DNA of 64,000 nucleotides from NCBI GenBank assembly GCA_016707895.1, contig JADJGV010000008.1, positions 62,001-126,000 on the forward strand. The letters are read 5' to 3'. Every line of letters begins with the position of its first letter. Position 1 is the stretch's first letter. The notes beneath the pieces are model-generated. The model was not told the DNA's origin. It was given only the letters and a program-made list of their open reading frames with translations, and searched no databases. The translations under genes were made by a program, and so were the position numbers. The stretch comes from Myxococcales bacterium (GTDB taxonomy: Bacteria; Myxococcota_A; Polyangia; Haliangiales; Haliangiaceae). This document shows, piece after piece, positions 22,601 through 30,246 of this stretch.

Positions 22601-22774
22601 GTCGAGATCGTCGACGCAGGCCTCGCCGAACCCGGCGCCGGTCGGCCCGTCGATCGGGCCGCCGTCGGAGCCGACGGCGGCGTCGTCGCCGGTGCCGCTG
22701 GGGCGCGACGACGCGCAGGCGGCGCAGATGGCGAACAGCACGGACAGCGCACGGACGTACGGCAAGCGCGGCAT
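19664..22774 (-). CDS. Large Cys-rich secreted lipoprotein with MopE-like motifs
   Basis: The 1036-residue product begins MPRLPYVRALSVLFAICAAC, a lipoprotein signal. It has over 100 Cys in repeated modules (for example QNGFCCGDGDCC, CANGFCCASGDCC, CGNGFCCAGGDCC) and two MopE-like putative metal-binding segments, DCDDADPLSYEGNRETCDG near residue 200 and ETCNDIDDNCNGTVDDG near residue 880. The C-terminal 150 residues look like a bacterial pre-peptidase-type beta domain (YEPNPDCGSVRTLGSV). Such proteins are exported, disulphide-rich and common in myxobacteria. The start at 22774 follows GGGGGA. A Met 13 codons upstream is possible but gives a poorer signal. Confidence 0.85.
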   Translation of the reverse strand: MPRLPYVRALSVLFAICAACASSRPSGTGDDAAVGSDGGPIDGPTGAGFGEACVDDLDCASRVCQDDGSGTRTCTRLCDFDCPDGYACRTVSHDGTDLRVCVLAPSNLCDTCATDEDCGDDGDLCVQLTAGKFCAVDCTQDPTVCATGFACQQVTSVGEANRRQCMPLNGVCCVDGDNDRHGVGGGCLGLDCDDADPLSYEGNRETCDGHDNDCAGGVDDNPLDCDLAMCELGALGYFERAGDVCAGVGGCQTQPAAMCGLYTCDLGGEDGDRCATACDGEGDLKCIPSAHCDASVCVDDEANGQACDEGSDCESGHCQNGFCCGDGDCCQQADDCPTFGTFQPVCDTPATCQGSRGAAVCNANFECTTQNGVADDTACAASTTANDCGFWLPISCTGAASQTAPNCPTSCTTSAQCDANAWCDPVSHTCRGDLDDGQACGADDGRCLSGHCANGFCCASGDCCGVATDCPASYHTNPVCTSPTACDGEVNLATCAASICGTAVGVDDDAACTGTVQASDCGPYQPVFCTGSATQTAPTCATSCTSDAECDANAFCSAGGQCVPDLPSGGACDDAGECQSGYCGNGFCCAGGDCCAADNDCGAYGQAPTCNTPGTCQGTRVDGVCSATKQCTTATRDDDSGCATIEANACGPYPAVVCTSGTAQSPPTCPTSCTTDAGCDVSAHCSGGTCVPDAGPGGFCTMTNECAGGLSCVDNVCCTSACTGGCEACDLPGSLGTCTAVPGGQDPDNECGAVSCVGYFHSWLGDSCRRKADVPANQASCNGARACRTQAQECGATTTAGPVTTTCDATCQDPSAATCAGTVAGACTNVNPGTQTCGVGACVRTVNQCQNGAPLTCTPGNPTAETCNDIDDNCNGTVDDGAFSDAYEPNPDCGSVRTLGSVGSDASNTYTSMTVYAAGDGDYYGIPMVESDGSCGCGGISFDEDYQASVSLTVPPGAGSYEFCMNTNTCGWPAGYCFEVAAGTTTTLSQFLDGACGPGQTDSYTVYVRVRGGATSPAFECRPYTLSYTFDAGLCR

Positions 22775-22814
22775 GGATCCCCCGCCACCATGCTCCCGCG
22801 CCTGCGACGCCAAT

Positions 22815-24347
22815 TCAAGCGCGGCGAGCGGATCGGCGCCGGCGCAAGATCAGCGCGAGCGTCACGCCGCCCAGCCCGAGCAGCGACGCCGACGACGCGC
22901 CGCCGGCGGCGCAGGCGCAGCCCTGGCCCTTGCGCAGGGGGATCGGCAGCTTCTGCGGGTCCGACGCCAGCACGCCGATCGACGGCACGTCGGCGGCCAC
23001 CATCGACGCCAGCGCGAGCTGGCCCCGGGGCGCGAACGCGGTGTCGCCGGCGGCGATCGGCTGGGCGATCTCCTGGGCGTCGCCCGGCGGCCCGCCCCAG
23101 CGGCCGCGGACCGGCGCCTCGCACGCCACCGCGCCGGTCCACGGGTGGAGGATCACGTAGCGCCCCTGGAAGTTGTTGACGCCACCCCGCGTGACCGCGG
23201 CCGACATGGCGCCGCGCTCGTCGGGGACGCCGCGCCCGCCCTCGATGCCGTCGACCGCGCGGAACACCAGATCGTCGCCGACGTCCTTGCCGTAGCGCGC
23301 GTGCAGCCGGGTCAGCGTGAAGCCGTAGGGGCTGACGTCCTGGTACTGGGCGCTGAGCACGTCGGCGCCCAGCGTCGCCAGGTCGTTGCCGTCCAGCGTC
23401 GGCCCCGGGCACGGGTCGCAGCTGCCGCTGTCCCACGCGTACTCGGTGACCACCGCGCCCGGGACCTTGGCGATCGTGTGGTCGAACAGCGCGGCGTAGA
23501 ACTCCGCGAACCGCGCGCGCACCTCGTCCTTGACCGGCAGGTTGGTCGGGATCGTGACGTTGGGGTAGTTGGCGACCTCGTAGCGGGTGTTGTTCGGCGC
23601 GAGGATGTTGACGATGAGATCCTGGGTGCCGCTGGAGTTGGCCAGGCCCAGCCGGATCGGCAGGCTGAAGTCGGTGGCGTCGTAGGCGACCCGCAGCGGC
23701 GACAGGGTCGCCATGCCGTCCTTGAAGGTGACCTTGGTGGGGTCGACCTTGGCGATGAAGAACTTGGTGCCGGCCTCGACGTAGGGCCGGAGCAGCGGCT
23801 CGGCGTCGGCGGGGATCTGGTAGCGGTGATCGACCAGCCAGCGGTTGAGGCCGGTCGACTCGGTCGCCGACAAGACGACGATGTCGTACTCGGCCACCGC
23901 GAACTGCGCCTCGATCGTCACGTGGTAGTCGTCGGCGCCGCCGCCGTCGTCCTCGTCCTCGGACGAGTCGGCCATGACCGCCGACGGGTACAGCATGTCC
24001 TCCTCGTAGTAGGCCGGCGCGCAGGGGTCGTTCTCCCAGTACTCGACCAGCCGCGGCGCGCCCAGCGTGTCGATCTTCTCGAACAGCGCGCGATCCAGCG
24101 TCCTGACGTTCTGCTCCTTCACGACGACCGGCACCGGCACCACCAGCGCGAAGCCCTCGGGCGGCCCCTGGTAGTTGTTCTCCATCGACAGGATCGTCGT
24201 CGTGCCGTGGCGCATCAGCACCACCTCGGTGGCGTTGTTGAACATCTGGGCGCCGGCCCCGCCGACGTAGAAGCCGCAGAACGCGGCGGCGGGCTGGGCC
24301 GCGGCGGCGGTGAGAACGGTGGCGAGGATCGCGGTGCGTGCGCGCAT
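22815..24347 (-). CDS. DUF2330-type secreted protein with MYXO-CTERM-like tail
   Basis: The 510-residue protein has a signal peptide (MRARTAILATVLTAAAAQP, AAAFCGFYV) and ends with a Cys-containing stretch (GQGCACAAGGASSASLLG), a hydrophobic helix and a basic end (LRRRRSARRA). This is the MYXO-CTERM sorting pattern for myxosortase processing and surface attachment. The middle matches DUF2330, with blocks NNATEVVLMRHGTTTILSM and LVVPVPVVVKEQNVRTLD. Function unknown. It lies 40 bases upstream of the Cys-rich gene and may share its transcript. Confidence 0.86.
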   Translation of the reverse strand: MRARTAILATVLTAAAAQPAAAFCGFYVGGAGAQMFNNATEVVLMRHGTTTILSMENNYQGPPEGFALVVPVPVVVKEQNVRTLDRALFEKIDTLGAPRLVEYWENDPCAPAYYEEDMLYPSAVMADSSEDEDDGGGADDYHVTIEAQFAVAEYDIVVLSATESTGLNRWLVDHRYQIPADAEPLLRPYVEAGTKFFIAKVDPTKVTFKDGMATLSPLRVAYDATDFSLPIRLGLANSSGTQDLIVNILAPNNTRYEVANYPNVTIPTNLPVKDEVRARFAEFYAALFDHTIAKVPGAVVTEYAWDSGSCDPCPGPTLDGNDLATLGADVLSAQYQDVSPYGFTLTRLHARYGKDVGDDLVFRAVDGIEGGRGVPDERGAMSAAVTRGGVNNFQGRYVILHPWTGAVACEAPVRGRWGGPPGDAQEIAQPIAAGDTAFAPRGQLALASMVAADVPSIGVLASDPQKLPIPLRKGQGCACAAGGASSASLLGLGGVTLALILRRRRSARRA

Positions 24348-24439
24348 GGGGAGCTGAGACGCGCCGCGCCGGCGGGCGGTCTAACGCGCGGCCAAGGATC
24401 GGTCGACGGTCGGTGTCGACGCGCGCGGGGTGGGACTCA

Positions 24440-24459
24440 GAGGTGCGGCGACGCACCTC
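24440..24459 (-). terminator. Hairpin after the VIT/VWA gene, terminator-like
   Basis: GAGGTGCG, loop GCGA, CGCACCTC: a perfect 8-bp stem seven bases after the VIT/VWA stop (24467, minus strand). No T-tract follows. It probably ends or attenuates that transcript before the DUF2330 gene. Confidence 0.5.
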
Positions 24460-24466
24460 CTGAAAA

Positions 24467-26881
24467 TCAGAAGGCGGCCTCGGCGCCGACGCTGAGGGTC
24501 AACGTGTGGGCGCCGGGGCCGGCCAGGCCGCTGGCCCGCACCGCGAGGCCGACGCCGTGGCGGCCGAACAGGAGGCCCGCGTTCCAGGCGGCGGCCCAGC
24601 CGTCGCTCCAGCCCAGGCCGACGCCCGCGTCGAGGCGGACCGGCAGCTGGTTGGCGGTGGTGAAGCTGGCCAGCCCGGCGGCGCCGAACGCCTCGGCGTC
24701 GAGCGGCGCGCCGGTGAGGTCGAGGCGCAGGCCGACCGCGTAGAACCGCGGCAGCCGCCAGTAGCGGCCGACCGACAGCTGCGCCGCCGGCACCCGCTCG
24801 TCGAGGCGGAGGCCCAGCCCCAGGCTGGCGACCCAGAAGTGGCGATCGAGCGCGCGGCCCAGCGCGTCCATGGACTCGGCGCTGCCCATCGCCGCGCGAT
24901 CCGCGGTCGGGGCCGCGGCCTCGTCCTCGGCGTCGATCGCCGTCGGCGCCGACGTGACCTCGCCGCCCTCGCCGCTGTCGCCGGCGCCGGCGAAGTCGCC
25001 ATCGACCTGGGTCGCGCCGCTGGCCACCCCGCCGGTGGGCGGCGGCATCGGGCGGTCGTTGCGGTTGTCGCGGGCGTCGTCGATCGGCGCGCGCAGCTGC
25101 TCCTCGCGCACCGCGTCGCGGCGGGTGCCGGCCGGCGCCGGGACCGGCACCGCGATCACCGAGCGGACCGGCTCGTCGCCCCGGGTGGTCGAGGCGATCA
25201 GCGCGGTGGTCGGCATGACGATGCCGCGCTCGAGCGCGAGCTGGGTCGCGGCCTCGCGATCGCCGTGGGCGAACAGCCGCTCGACCCGCAGCGCGGCCCA
25301 GGTGGCGGCCAGCCCCGCGGCCGGCGCGCGCTCGAGCTTCGCTCGCAGCTTGCGCGGGCCGATCGCGATCTCGACCTCGCCCGACGGCACGCCGCCGGGA
25401 TCGACCGCGACCAGGAGCGCGGCGCCGCCGGCGCCGACCCGGGCCGCGCTGCGCTCGGTATCGATCACCGCCGGCGTGCGCCAGTCGACGCTGACCGGCA
25501 GCGCACGATCGCTGGCGACGATGGTGGCGACCGCCGCGGCGACGTCGTCGGTCGACGCCACCACCGCGGCGCTGGCGCCGGTGCGCGCGGCGATCGCGCC
25601 GAGCAGCCAGCGGTTGGGCGCGGCGCCGATGCCGATGGTGTGGACGCGCAGGCCGGCGGCGGCCGCGCGCTCGATCGCCGCCGCGTCGTCGGCGACCAGG
25701 CCGTCGGTGATGAGCACGAGCTCGGGCGCCGGATCGCGCGCCACCCGGGCCAGCGTCTGGGCCAGGGCCCGGGTCAGGTCGCCCGAGCCGACCGGCAGGC
25801 CGTCGATGATCACGTGGGCGGCGGCGCGATCGATCGGCGCCGGCCGCGGCGGGGTCTGGCCCAGCGCCACGATCGCGGCGGTGTCGCCGGCGGGCAGGGT
25901 GTCGATGAGATCGCGCGCGACCAGCCGCGCGGTGGCGGCGGCGGCGCCGGCGAGCGACGGCGAGCGATCGATCAACACGACCCAGCCGCGGGCGGCGCGC
26001 GGCGCCGCGGCCGCGACCAGGCCGGGCTCGACCAGCACCGCGACGTACGCGCCGCCACCAGCCGGCTCGACGATCGCGCGGACCTGCTCGGCGGCGCGGC
26101 TCTGCCAGCGCAGCACGAACTCGCGATCGCCGCGGGCGTCGGCCATCGTCACCGCGGCGCCGGCGCCGGCGCCGGCCACGCCGACCGGGTGGGTCGGTGA
26201 CGTCACCCCGGTGGCGTCGTCGAGCGCGACGATCAACCGGTACGGCGTGGCGGCCGCGGCCCCGGTGGGCGGCGCCAGCCGCGACGCGTCGGGCGCGCGA
26301 TCGGTGTCGACGGCGGTGCCGGCGCCGTGGGTCGGCTTGCCGGTGGCGGCGCCCGGCACGTAGCGCGGGCCGACCACCAGCGGGTGGACCAGCTCCCAGG
26401 TGCCGTCGCGCCGGGTCAGCGCGGCGCGCCAGCGCAGCGTGATCACCACCTCGCCGCCCGCCGGCACCGGCGCCAGCGACTGCGTGAACACGCCGGGCCG
26501 CTCGACCTCGGTGAGCGCCGACGCCCGGCCGGCGCCGACCGCGTCCTGGTACGCCGCCGCGGCCTCGGCGCGGCGGGCGATGACGCCGCGCACCGTCGCC
26601 CCGCCGAAGGTGGCGGTCATGGCCTCGACGGTGGCGCCGGGCGGCAGCGGGAACACGTAGATCGCCTCGACCGCGTCGGCGCGATCGTTGTGGAACCGCT
26701 GGGTGACGGTGCCGTGGGCGACGCCGAGCCGCACGTCGACGTCGACCGTCGACGCGACCACCGGCACCGGCTGCTGGTTGACGTACAGGCCGGCGCCGGT
26801 CGCGGCGGCGCGGGCGCGCCCCGCCAGCGCGGCCAGCGTGAGGCACGCGAGGCACACGAACAGCGCGACCGGCCGGCCCAT
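24467..26881 (-). CDS. VIT and VWA domain protein with C-terminal barrel-like region
   Basis: An 804-residue exported protein: signal peptide (MGRPVALFVCLACLTLAALA), VIT domain about residues 30-160 (TVTQRFHNDRADAVEAIYVF, RRAEAAAAYQDAVG), and a VWA domain with MIDAS-like DRSPSLAG and LITDGLVADD. The last 130 residues are unlike the rest: alternating polar/hydrophobic strands (FWVASLGLGLRLDERV, GRYWRLPRFYAVGLRLDLTG, LTLSVGAEAAF) ending in Phe, the pattern of an outer-membrane beta-barrel. I chose the Met at 26881 because it starts the signal; the frame is open further upstream. Confidence 0.83.
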   Translation of the reverse strand: MGRPVALFVCLACLTLAALAGRARAAATGAGLYVNQQPVPVVASTVDVDVRLGVAHGTVTQRFHNDRADAVEAIYVFPLPPGATVEAMTATFGGATVRGVIARRAEAAAAYQDAVGAGRASALTEVERPGVFTQSLAPVPAGGEVVITLRWRAALTRRDGTWELVHPLVVGPRYVPGAATGKPTHGAGTAVDTDRAPDASRLAPPTGAAAATPYRLIVALDDATGVTSPTHPVGVAGAGAGAAVTMADARGDREFVLRWQSRAAEQVRAIVEPAGGGAYVAVLVEPGLVAAAAPRAARGWVVLIDRSPSLAGAAAATARLVARDLIDTLPAGDTAAIVALGQTPPRPAPIDRAAAHVIIDGLPVGSGDLTRALAQTLARVARDPAPELVLITDGLVADDAAAIERAAAAGLRVHTIGIGAAPNRWLLGAIAARTGASAAVVASTDDVAAAVATIVASDRALPVSVDWRTPAVIDTERSAARVGAGGAALLVAVDPGGVPSGEVEIAIGPRKLRAKLERAPAAGLAATWAALRVERLFAHGDREAATQLALERGIVMPTTALIASTTRGDEPVRSVIAVPVPAPAGTRRDAVREEQLRAPIDDARDNRNDRPMPPPTGGVASGATQVDGDFAGAGDSGEGGEVTSAPTAIDAEDEAAAPTADRAAMGSAESMDALGRALDRHFWVASLGLGLRLDERVPAAQLSVGRYWRLPRFYAVGLRLDLTGAPLDAEAFGAAGLASFTTANQLPVRLDAGVGLGWSDGWAAAWNAGLLFGRHGVGLAVRASGLAGPGAHTLTLSVGAEAAF

Positions 26882-27054
26882 GCAGGGACCATATACGCAC
26901 GCGCGGGCCGGCGGATCTGCGGCCACCGTCAACCCCGGCGACGGGCGCGTCGCCGGCCGCCCACGCGGTCCGTGTCCCGCGGCCCGCGCCCCGCCCCAAC
27001 CCCTCGCCACCATTGCACCCGACAGCTGGCATCGGCGGTGCAATCCCCCCCGGC

Positions 27055-27198
27055 ATGCACCGCCGTCACGCGCCTCGCCTCGCCCCTCGCCTCCGCCGCG
27101 CCGCCGTCGCGCTGATCGTCACCGCCCTGGTCCTCCTGGGGCAGCGGGTCGGCCACGACCACCCCCGCGGCGCCACGTCCATCGCCACCGCGCCATGA
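27055..27198 (+). CDS. Possible 47-residue membrane peptide
   Basis: A short frame starts at ATG 27055 (MHRRHAPRLAPRLRRAAVAL) and ends with a TGA inside the next start (ATGA). One hydrophobic helix follows a strongly basic N-terminus, so it would insert in the membrane. The stop/start overlap suggests translational coupling with the transglycosylase gene. There is no family match that I recognise and no clear ribosome binding site, so this is tentative. Confidence 0.4.
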   Translation: MHRRHAPRLAPRLRRAAVALIVTALVLLGQRVGHDHPRGATSIATAP

Positions 27199-27986
27199 CC
27201 CACACCGCCGTCACCGCGCCCGGCCTGCCCGGGCTGCTCGGCAAGCGCGGCCCGATCGGCGTCGCGATCCCGCTGCCGCTGGCCCGGGCCTGGCGCCGCC
27301 TGCGCGCGCCGCTGGCCGCGCTCCTGTGCGCCGGCGTGATCGCGATCGAGGCGTTGATCGTGGCCGTGCTGGCCTGGCCGATCGATCGCGCCGAGCTGGT
27401 GCCGGCGGCCGACGCCGCCGGCTGGGTCCGGCTCGACGAGGTGCCGTCGATCGCCTCGGCCGCGGTGATCGAGTCCGAGGACGACGGCTTCTGGGACCAC
27501 GGCGGCGTCGAGCTGCGCGGCCTGGCCCGGGCGGCCTGGCTCGACGCGCGCGCCGGGCGGATCGCGTTCGGCGGCTCGACCTTGACGATGCAGGTGGCGC
27601 GGCTGCGCTACTCGGGCGACGCGCCGCGCTCGGTGGCGCGCAAGCTGCGCGAGGCGGTGCTGGCGCTGCGGCTGGAGCGCGCGCTCGACAAGCGCGAGCT
27701 GCTCGAGCAGTGGTGGAACCGGGCCGACTTCGGCAACGGCGCGCGCGGCCTGCGCGCGGCCGCGCGGGTGTACTTCGGCAAGCCGGTGGCGGCGCTGACC
27801 ACCGGCGAGGCGGTGCTGCTGGCGTGCCTGCCGCGGGCGCCGCGGGCCTACGATCCGTACCAGCACCTCGACGCGGCGCGGGCGCGGCGCGATCGCGTGC
27901 TGGCGCGGCTGGTGGCGCGCGGCCACCTCGACGCCGACGCCGCGGCGGCGGCGCGGCAGGCGCCGCTCTCGCTCACGCCGCGGTGA
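27195..27986 (+). CDS. mtgA: Monofunctional biosynthetic peptidoglycan transglycosylase
   Basis: The 263-residue protein has an N-terminal membrane anchor (about residues 35-60) and a GT51 domain. The catalytic Glu is in AAVIESEDDGFWDHGGVE; GGSTLTMQVARL and the KRELLEQWWNRADFGNGARG segment complete the fold. It polymerises lipid II glycan strands without a transpeptidase domain. Its 3' end overlaps the opposing small gene by 14 bases. The ATG at 27195 is chosen for its overlap with the preceding short frame and because it precedes the anchor. Confidence 0.9.
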   Translation: MTHTAVTAPGLPGLLGKRGPIGVAIPLPLARAWRRLRAPLAALLCAGVIAIEALIVAVLAWPIDRAELVPAADAAGWVRLDEVPSIASAAVIESEDDGFWDHGGVELRGLARAAWLDARAGRIAFGGSTLTMQVARLRYSGDAPRSVARKLREAVLALRLERALDKRELLEQWWNRADFGNGARGLRAAARVYFGKPVAALTTGEAVLLACLPRAPRAYDPYQHLDAARARRDRVLARLVARGHLDADAAAAARQAPLSLTPR

Positions 27987-28152
27987 GTTCGTCGTCGAGA
28001 TCGCCGGTCGGCAGCGGCGGCGCGGTCTCGGCGAGCCACGGCTCGTCCTTGCGGCTGGCCGCGCGCAAGAGCTGGACCCGCGCGGCTCGATCCATGGCGG
28101 CCCACTCCTCGGCGGTGAGGACGAAGCCGGACAGCACGATGTCGCCCCTCAT
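27973..28152 (-). CDS. Small hypothetical protein (59 residues)
   Basis: A short frame starts at ATG 28152 after GAGGGTGG. The sequence MRGDIVLSGFVLTAEEWAAM is followed by DRAARVQLLRAASRKDEPWL and an acidic end. No motif recognised. Its stop codon lies inside the end of the opposing transglycosylase gene (14-base convergent overlap). Composition is like that of neighbouring genes. Confidence 0.6.
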   Translation of the reverse strand: MRGDIVLSGFVLTAEEWAAMDRAARVQLLRAASRKDEPWLAETAPPLPTGDLDDELTAA

Positions 28153-28274
28153 GGTTCCACCCTCGACCCGCCGGCGCCCGCTCGCAAGTTTTCGGTCGCG
28201 CCGCGGGCGGATCACCGCGGGGGTCTGACACCTCGCCACACACCACGCCGGCCGAGAATTCGGTAGCGTGCGCC

Positions 28275-29075
28275 ATGGACCTCATCGAGCCCAGCCGCAC
28301 CGGCGACGTCGTCACGCTCACGCTGACGGCGCCGACCATGACCCCGCCGTTCTTCGCCGCGTGCGAGCGCGCGTTCACCGAGGTCGCCGCCGACGCCACC
28401 GCGCGGGCGGTGGTGGTGCGCTCGAGCGCGCCGTCGTTCTCGTTCGGCCTCGACCTGCCGGCGGCCATGGCGGCGTGGGGGCCGGTGATGGCCGGCGGCG
28501 GCCTGGCCGGCAACCGCACCGCGCTGCTCGGCTTGGTCCGCCAGCTCCAGCGATCGTTCACCGCGATCGCGGCGTGCCCGATGCCGGTGATCGCGGCGAT
28601 CCACGGCAAGTGCATCGGCGGCGGCGTCGACCTGATCAGCGCGTGCGACCTGCGGGTCGGCAGCGCCGACGCGGTGTTCTCGGTGCGCGAGACCAAGGTC
28701 GCGATCGTCGCGGACCTCGGCTCGCTGCAGCGGCTGCCGGCGATCATCGGCGCCGCGGCCACCCGCGAGCTGGCGCTGACCGGCAAGGACATCGACGCGG
28801 CGCGGGCCCGCACGCTCGGGCTGCTCAACGACGTCGTCGCCGATCGCGCCGCGGCGTGGGCCGCCGCCGAGGCGCTGGCCCAGGCCATCGCCGCCAACCC
28901 GCCGCTGGTGGTGCGCGGGGTCAAGCAGGTGCTCGACTACTCGGCCGGCAAGAGCGTCGCCGACGGCCTCGAGTACGTGGCGGCGTGGAACAGCGCGTTC
29001 CTGGCGTCGGAGGATCTGGGCGAGGCGATGGCGGCGTTCGCGGCCAAGCGCGCGCCGGCGTTCCGCGGCAAGTAG
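28275..29075 (+). CDS. Crotonase-family protein, dienoyl-CoA isomerase-like
   Basis: The 266-residue protein has the crotonase fold but not hydratase residues. HGKCIGGGVDLISACDLRVG and ETKVAIVADLGSLQRLP place Asp in the first conserved site and Glu/Asp in the second, as in delta(3,5)-delta(2,4)-dienoyl-CoA isomerases. It would move double bonds in odd-positioned unsaturated fatty acids during beta-oxidation. An ordinary hydratase would carry Glu in place of the first Asp. It stands alone on the plus strand. Confidence 0.86.
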   Translation: MDLIEPSRTGDVVTLTLTAPTMTPPFFAACERAFTEVAADATARAVVVRSSAPSFSFGLDLPAAMAAWGPVMAGGGLAGNRTALLGLVRQLQRSFTAIAACPMPVIAAIHGKCIGGGVDLISACDLRVGSADAVFSVRETKVAIVADLGSLQRLPAIIGAAATRELALTGKDIDAARARTLGLLNDVVADRAAAWAAAEALAQAIAANPPLVVRGVKQVLDYSAGKSVADGLEYVAAWNSAFLASEDLGEAMAAFAAKRAPAFRGK

Positions 29076-29130
29076 CCGCGTCGCGTCACCACCCCGGCCG
29101 CCGCTTGCCTGGCGGCGGCCGCCGTGGCAC

Positions 29131-30246
29131 GTGTCGCCGGTGGAGTTCGCCCGCCAGGTCACCGCCCGCTACGTCGATCCGCTGGCCGAGGTGTGGCTGG
29201 CGGCGGCGGCCAAGCTGGGGCTGACCGTCGAGCGGCGCCCCGACGCCTACGCCGCGACCGACGGCCGCGGCGCGCTGATCATCGGCACCGACGCCACGCT
29301 CGACGCCGACGACTCGGTCGCGCAGATGATCTTCCACGAGCTGTGCCATGCGCTGGTGCAAGGCGACGGCGCGTTCGCGCGGCCCGACTGGGGCCTCGAC
29401 AACCAGACCACCCAGCACGCGTGGCGCGAGCACTCGACGCTGCGGCTGCAGCGCACGCTGGCGGCGCGCCACGGCCTGACCCGGATGTTCGCGCCCACCA
29501 CCGACTACCGGATGTTCTGGGACGCGCTGCCCGTCGATCCGCTGGCCGATCGCGCCGACCCGACGGTGATCGCCGCGATCGCCGCGCTCGGCCGCGCCGA
29601 TCGCGCGCCGTGGGCGCCGATCCTGACCGCCGCGCTGACCGCGACCGCGGCGATCGTCGGCGCCGCGGCGCCCCACGCCGCCCCCGACTCGCTGGCCGCC
29701 GGGTTCGTCGCGGCCCCGCCCCACCCCACCGGGCTACCGGCTGGGATCGCCGACGGCCGGACCTGCGGCGGCTGTGCGTGGCGGACGACGCGCGATCACT
29801 GCCGGCAGGCGAGCCGCGCGGTCGACGCGGCGTGGCCCGGCTGCGAGCGATGGGAGCCGGCGCTCGACTGCCAGACCTGCGGCGCGTGCTGCCGCGAGGC
29901 CTACGACGCGGTCGCGGTGAGCCCGCGCGATCCGGTGCGGCGCAGCCAGCCCGGCTACGTCGTCGATCGCGCGGCGGCGCCGGGCGCGCCGGCGCTGGCG
30001 TCCGAGCAGCGCTACCAGCTGCGGCGCGCGCCCCACCCGGGGCCGACGCCGGAGTCGACCGTCGAGCGGTGCGCGGCGCTGGTCGGCGGCGCGCTGGTGC
30101 CGTGCGGCGAGCGCGGCGACCAGCTGACGACCACGCGGGTGCGCTGCGTGATCTACGACGATCGCCCGCGCACCTGCCGCGAGTTCACGCTGGGCAGCGC
30201 GCACTGCCTGAGCGCGCGGCGCAAGGTCGGGCTCAGCCTGGGCTGA
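29131..30246 (+). CDS. HExxH metalloprotease-like domain fused to a YkgJ-type Cys cluster
   Basis: A 371-residue product with two parts. Near the N-terminus, IFHELCHALVQ has an HExxH zinc motif (H69-E70-x-x-H73). After about residue 200 the protein has CGGCAWRTTRDHC and the CQTCGACCREAYDAV cluster of YkgJ/Fli-type zinc or iron-binding proteins, ending with YDDRPRTCREFTLGS. The start is a GTG at 29131; no better ATG was seen. The two domains usually occur apart. It overlaps the opposing TlpA-like gene by 14 bases at the end. Confidence 0.8.
   Translation: MSPVEFARQVTARYVDPLAEVWLAAAAKLGLTVERRPDAYAATDGRGALIIGTDATLDADDSVAQMIFHELCHALVQGDGAFARPDWGLDNQTTQHAWREHSTLRLQRTLAARHGLTRMFAPTTDYRMFWDALPVDPLADRADPTVIAAIAALGRADRAPWAPILTAALTATAAIVGAAAPHAAPDSLAAGFVAAPPHPTGLPAGIADGRTCGGCAWRTTRDHCRQASRAVDAAWPGCERWEPALDCQTCGACCREAYDAVAVSPRDPVRRSQPGYVVDRAAAPGAPALASEQRYQLRRAPHPGPTPESTVERCAALVGGALVPCGERGDQLTTTRVRCVIYDDRPRTCREFTLGSAHCLSARRKVGLSLG

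Noticed and set aside
20492..23179. A 895-codon open frame on the plus strand opposite the Cys-rich and DUF2330 genes
   Set aside because: Its translation is Ala/Gly/Val-rich with no domain; the minus strand holds clear signals, Cys modules and overlaps.
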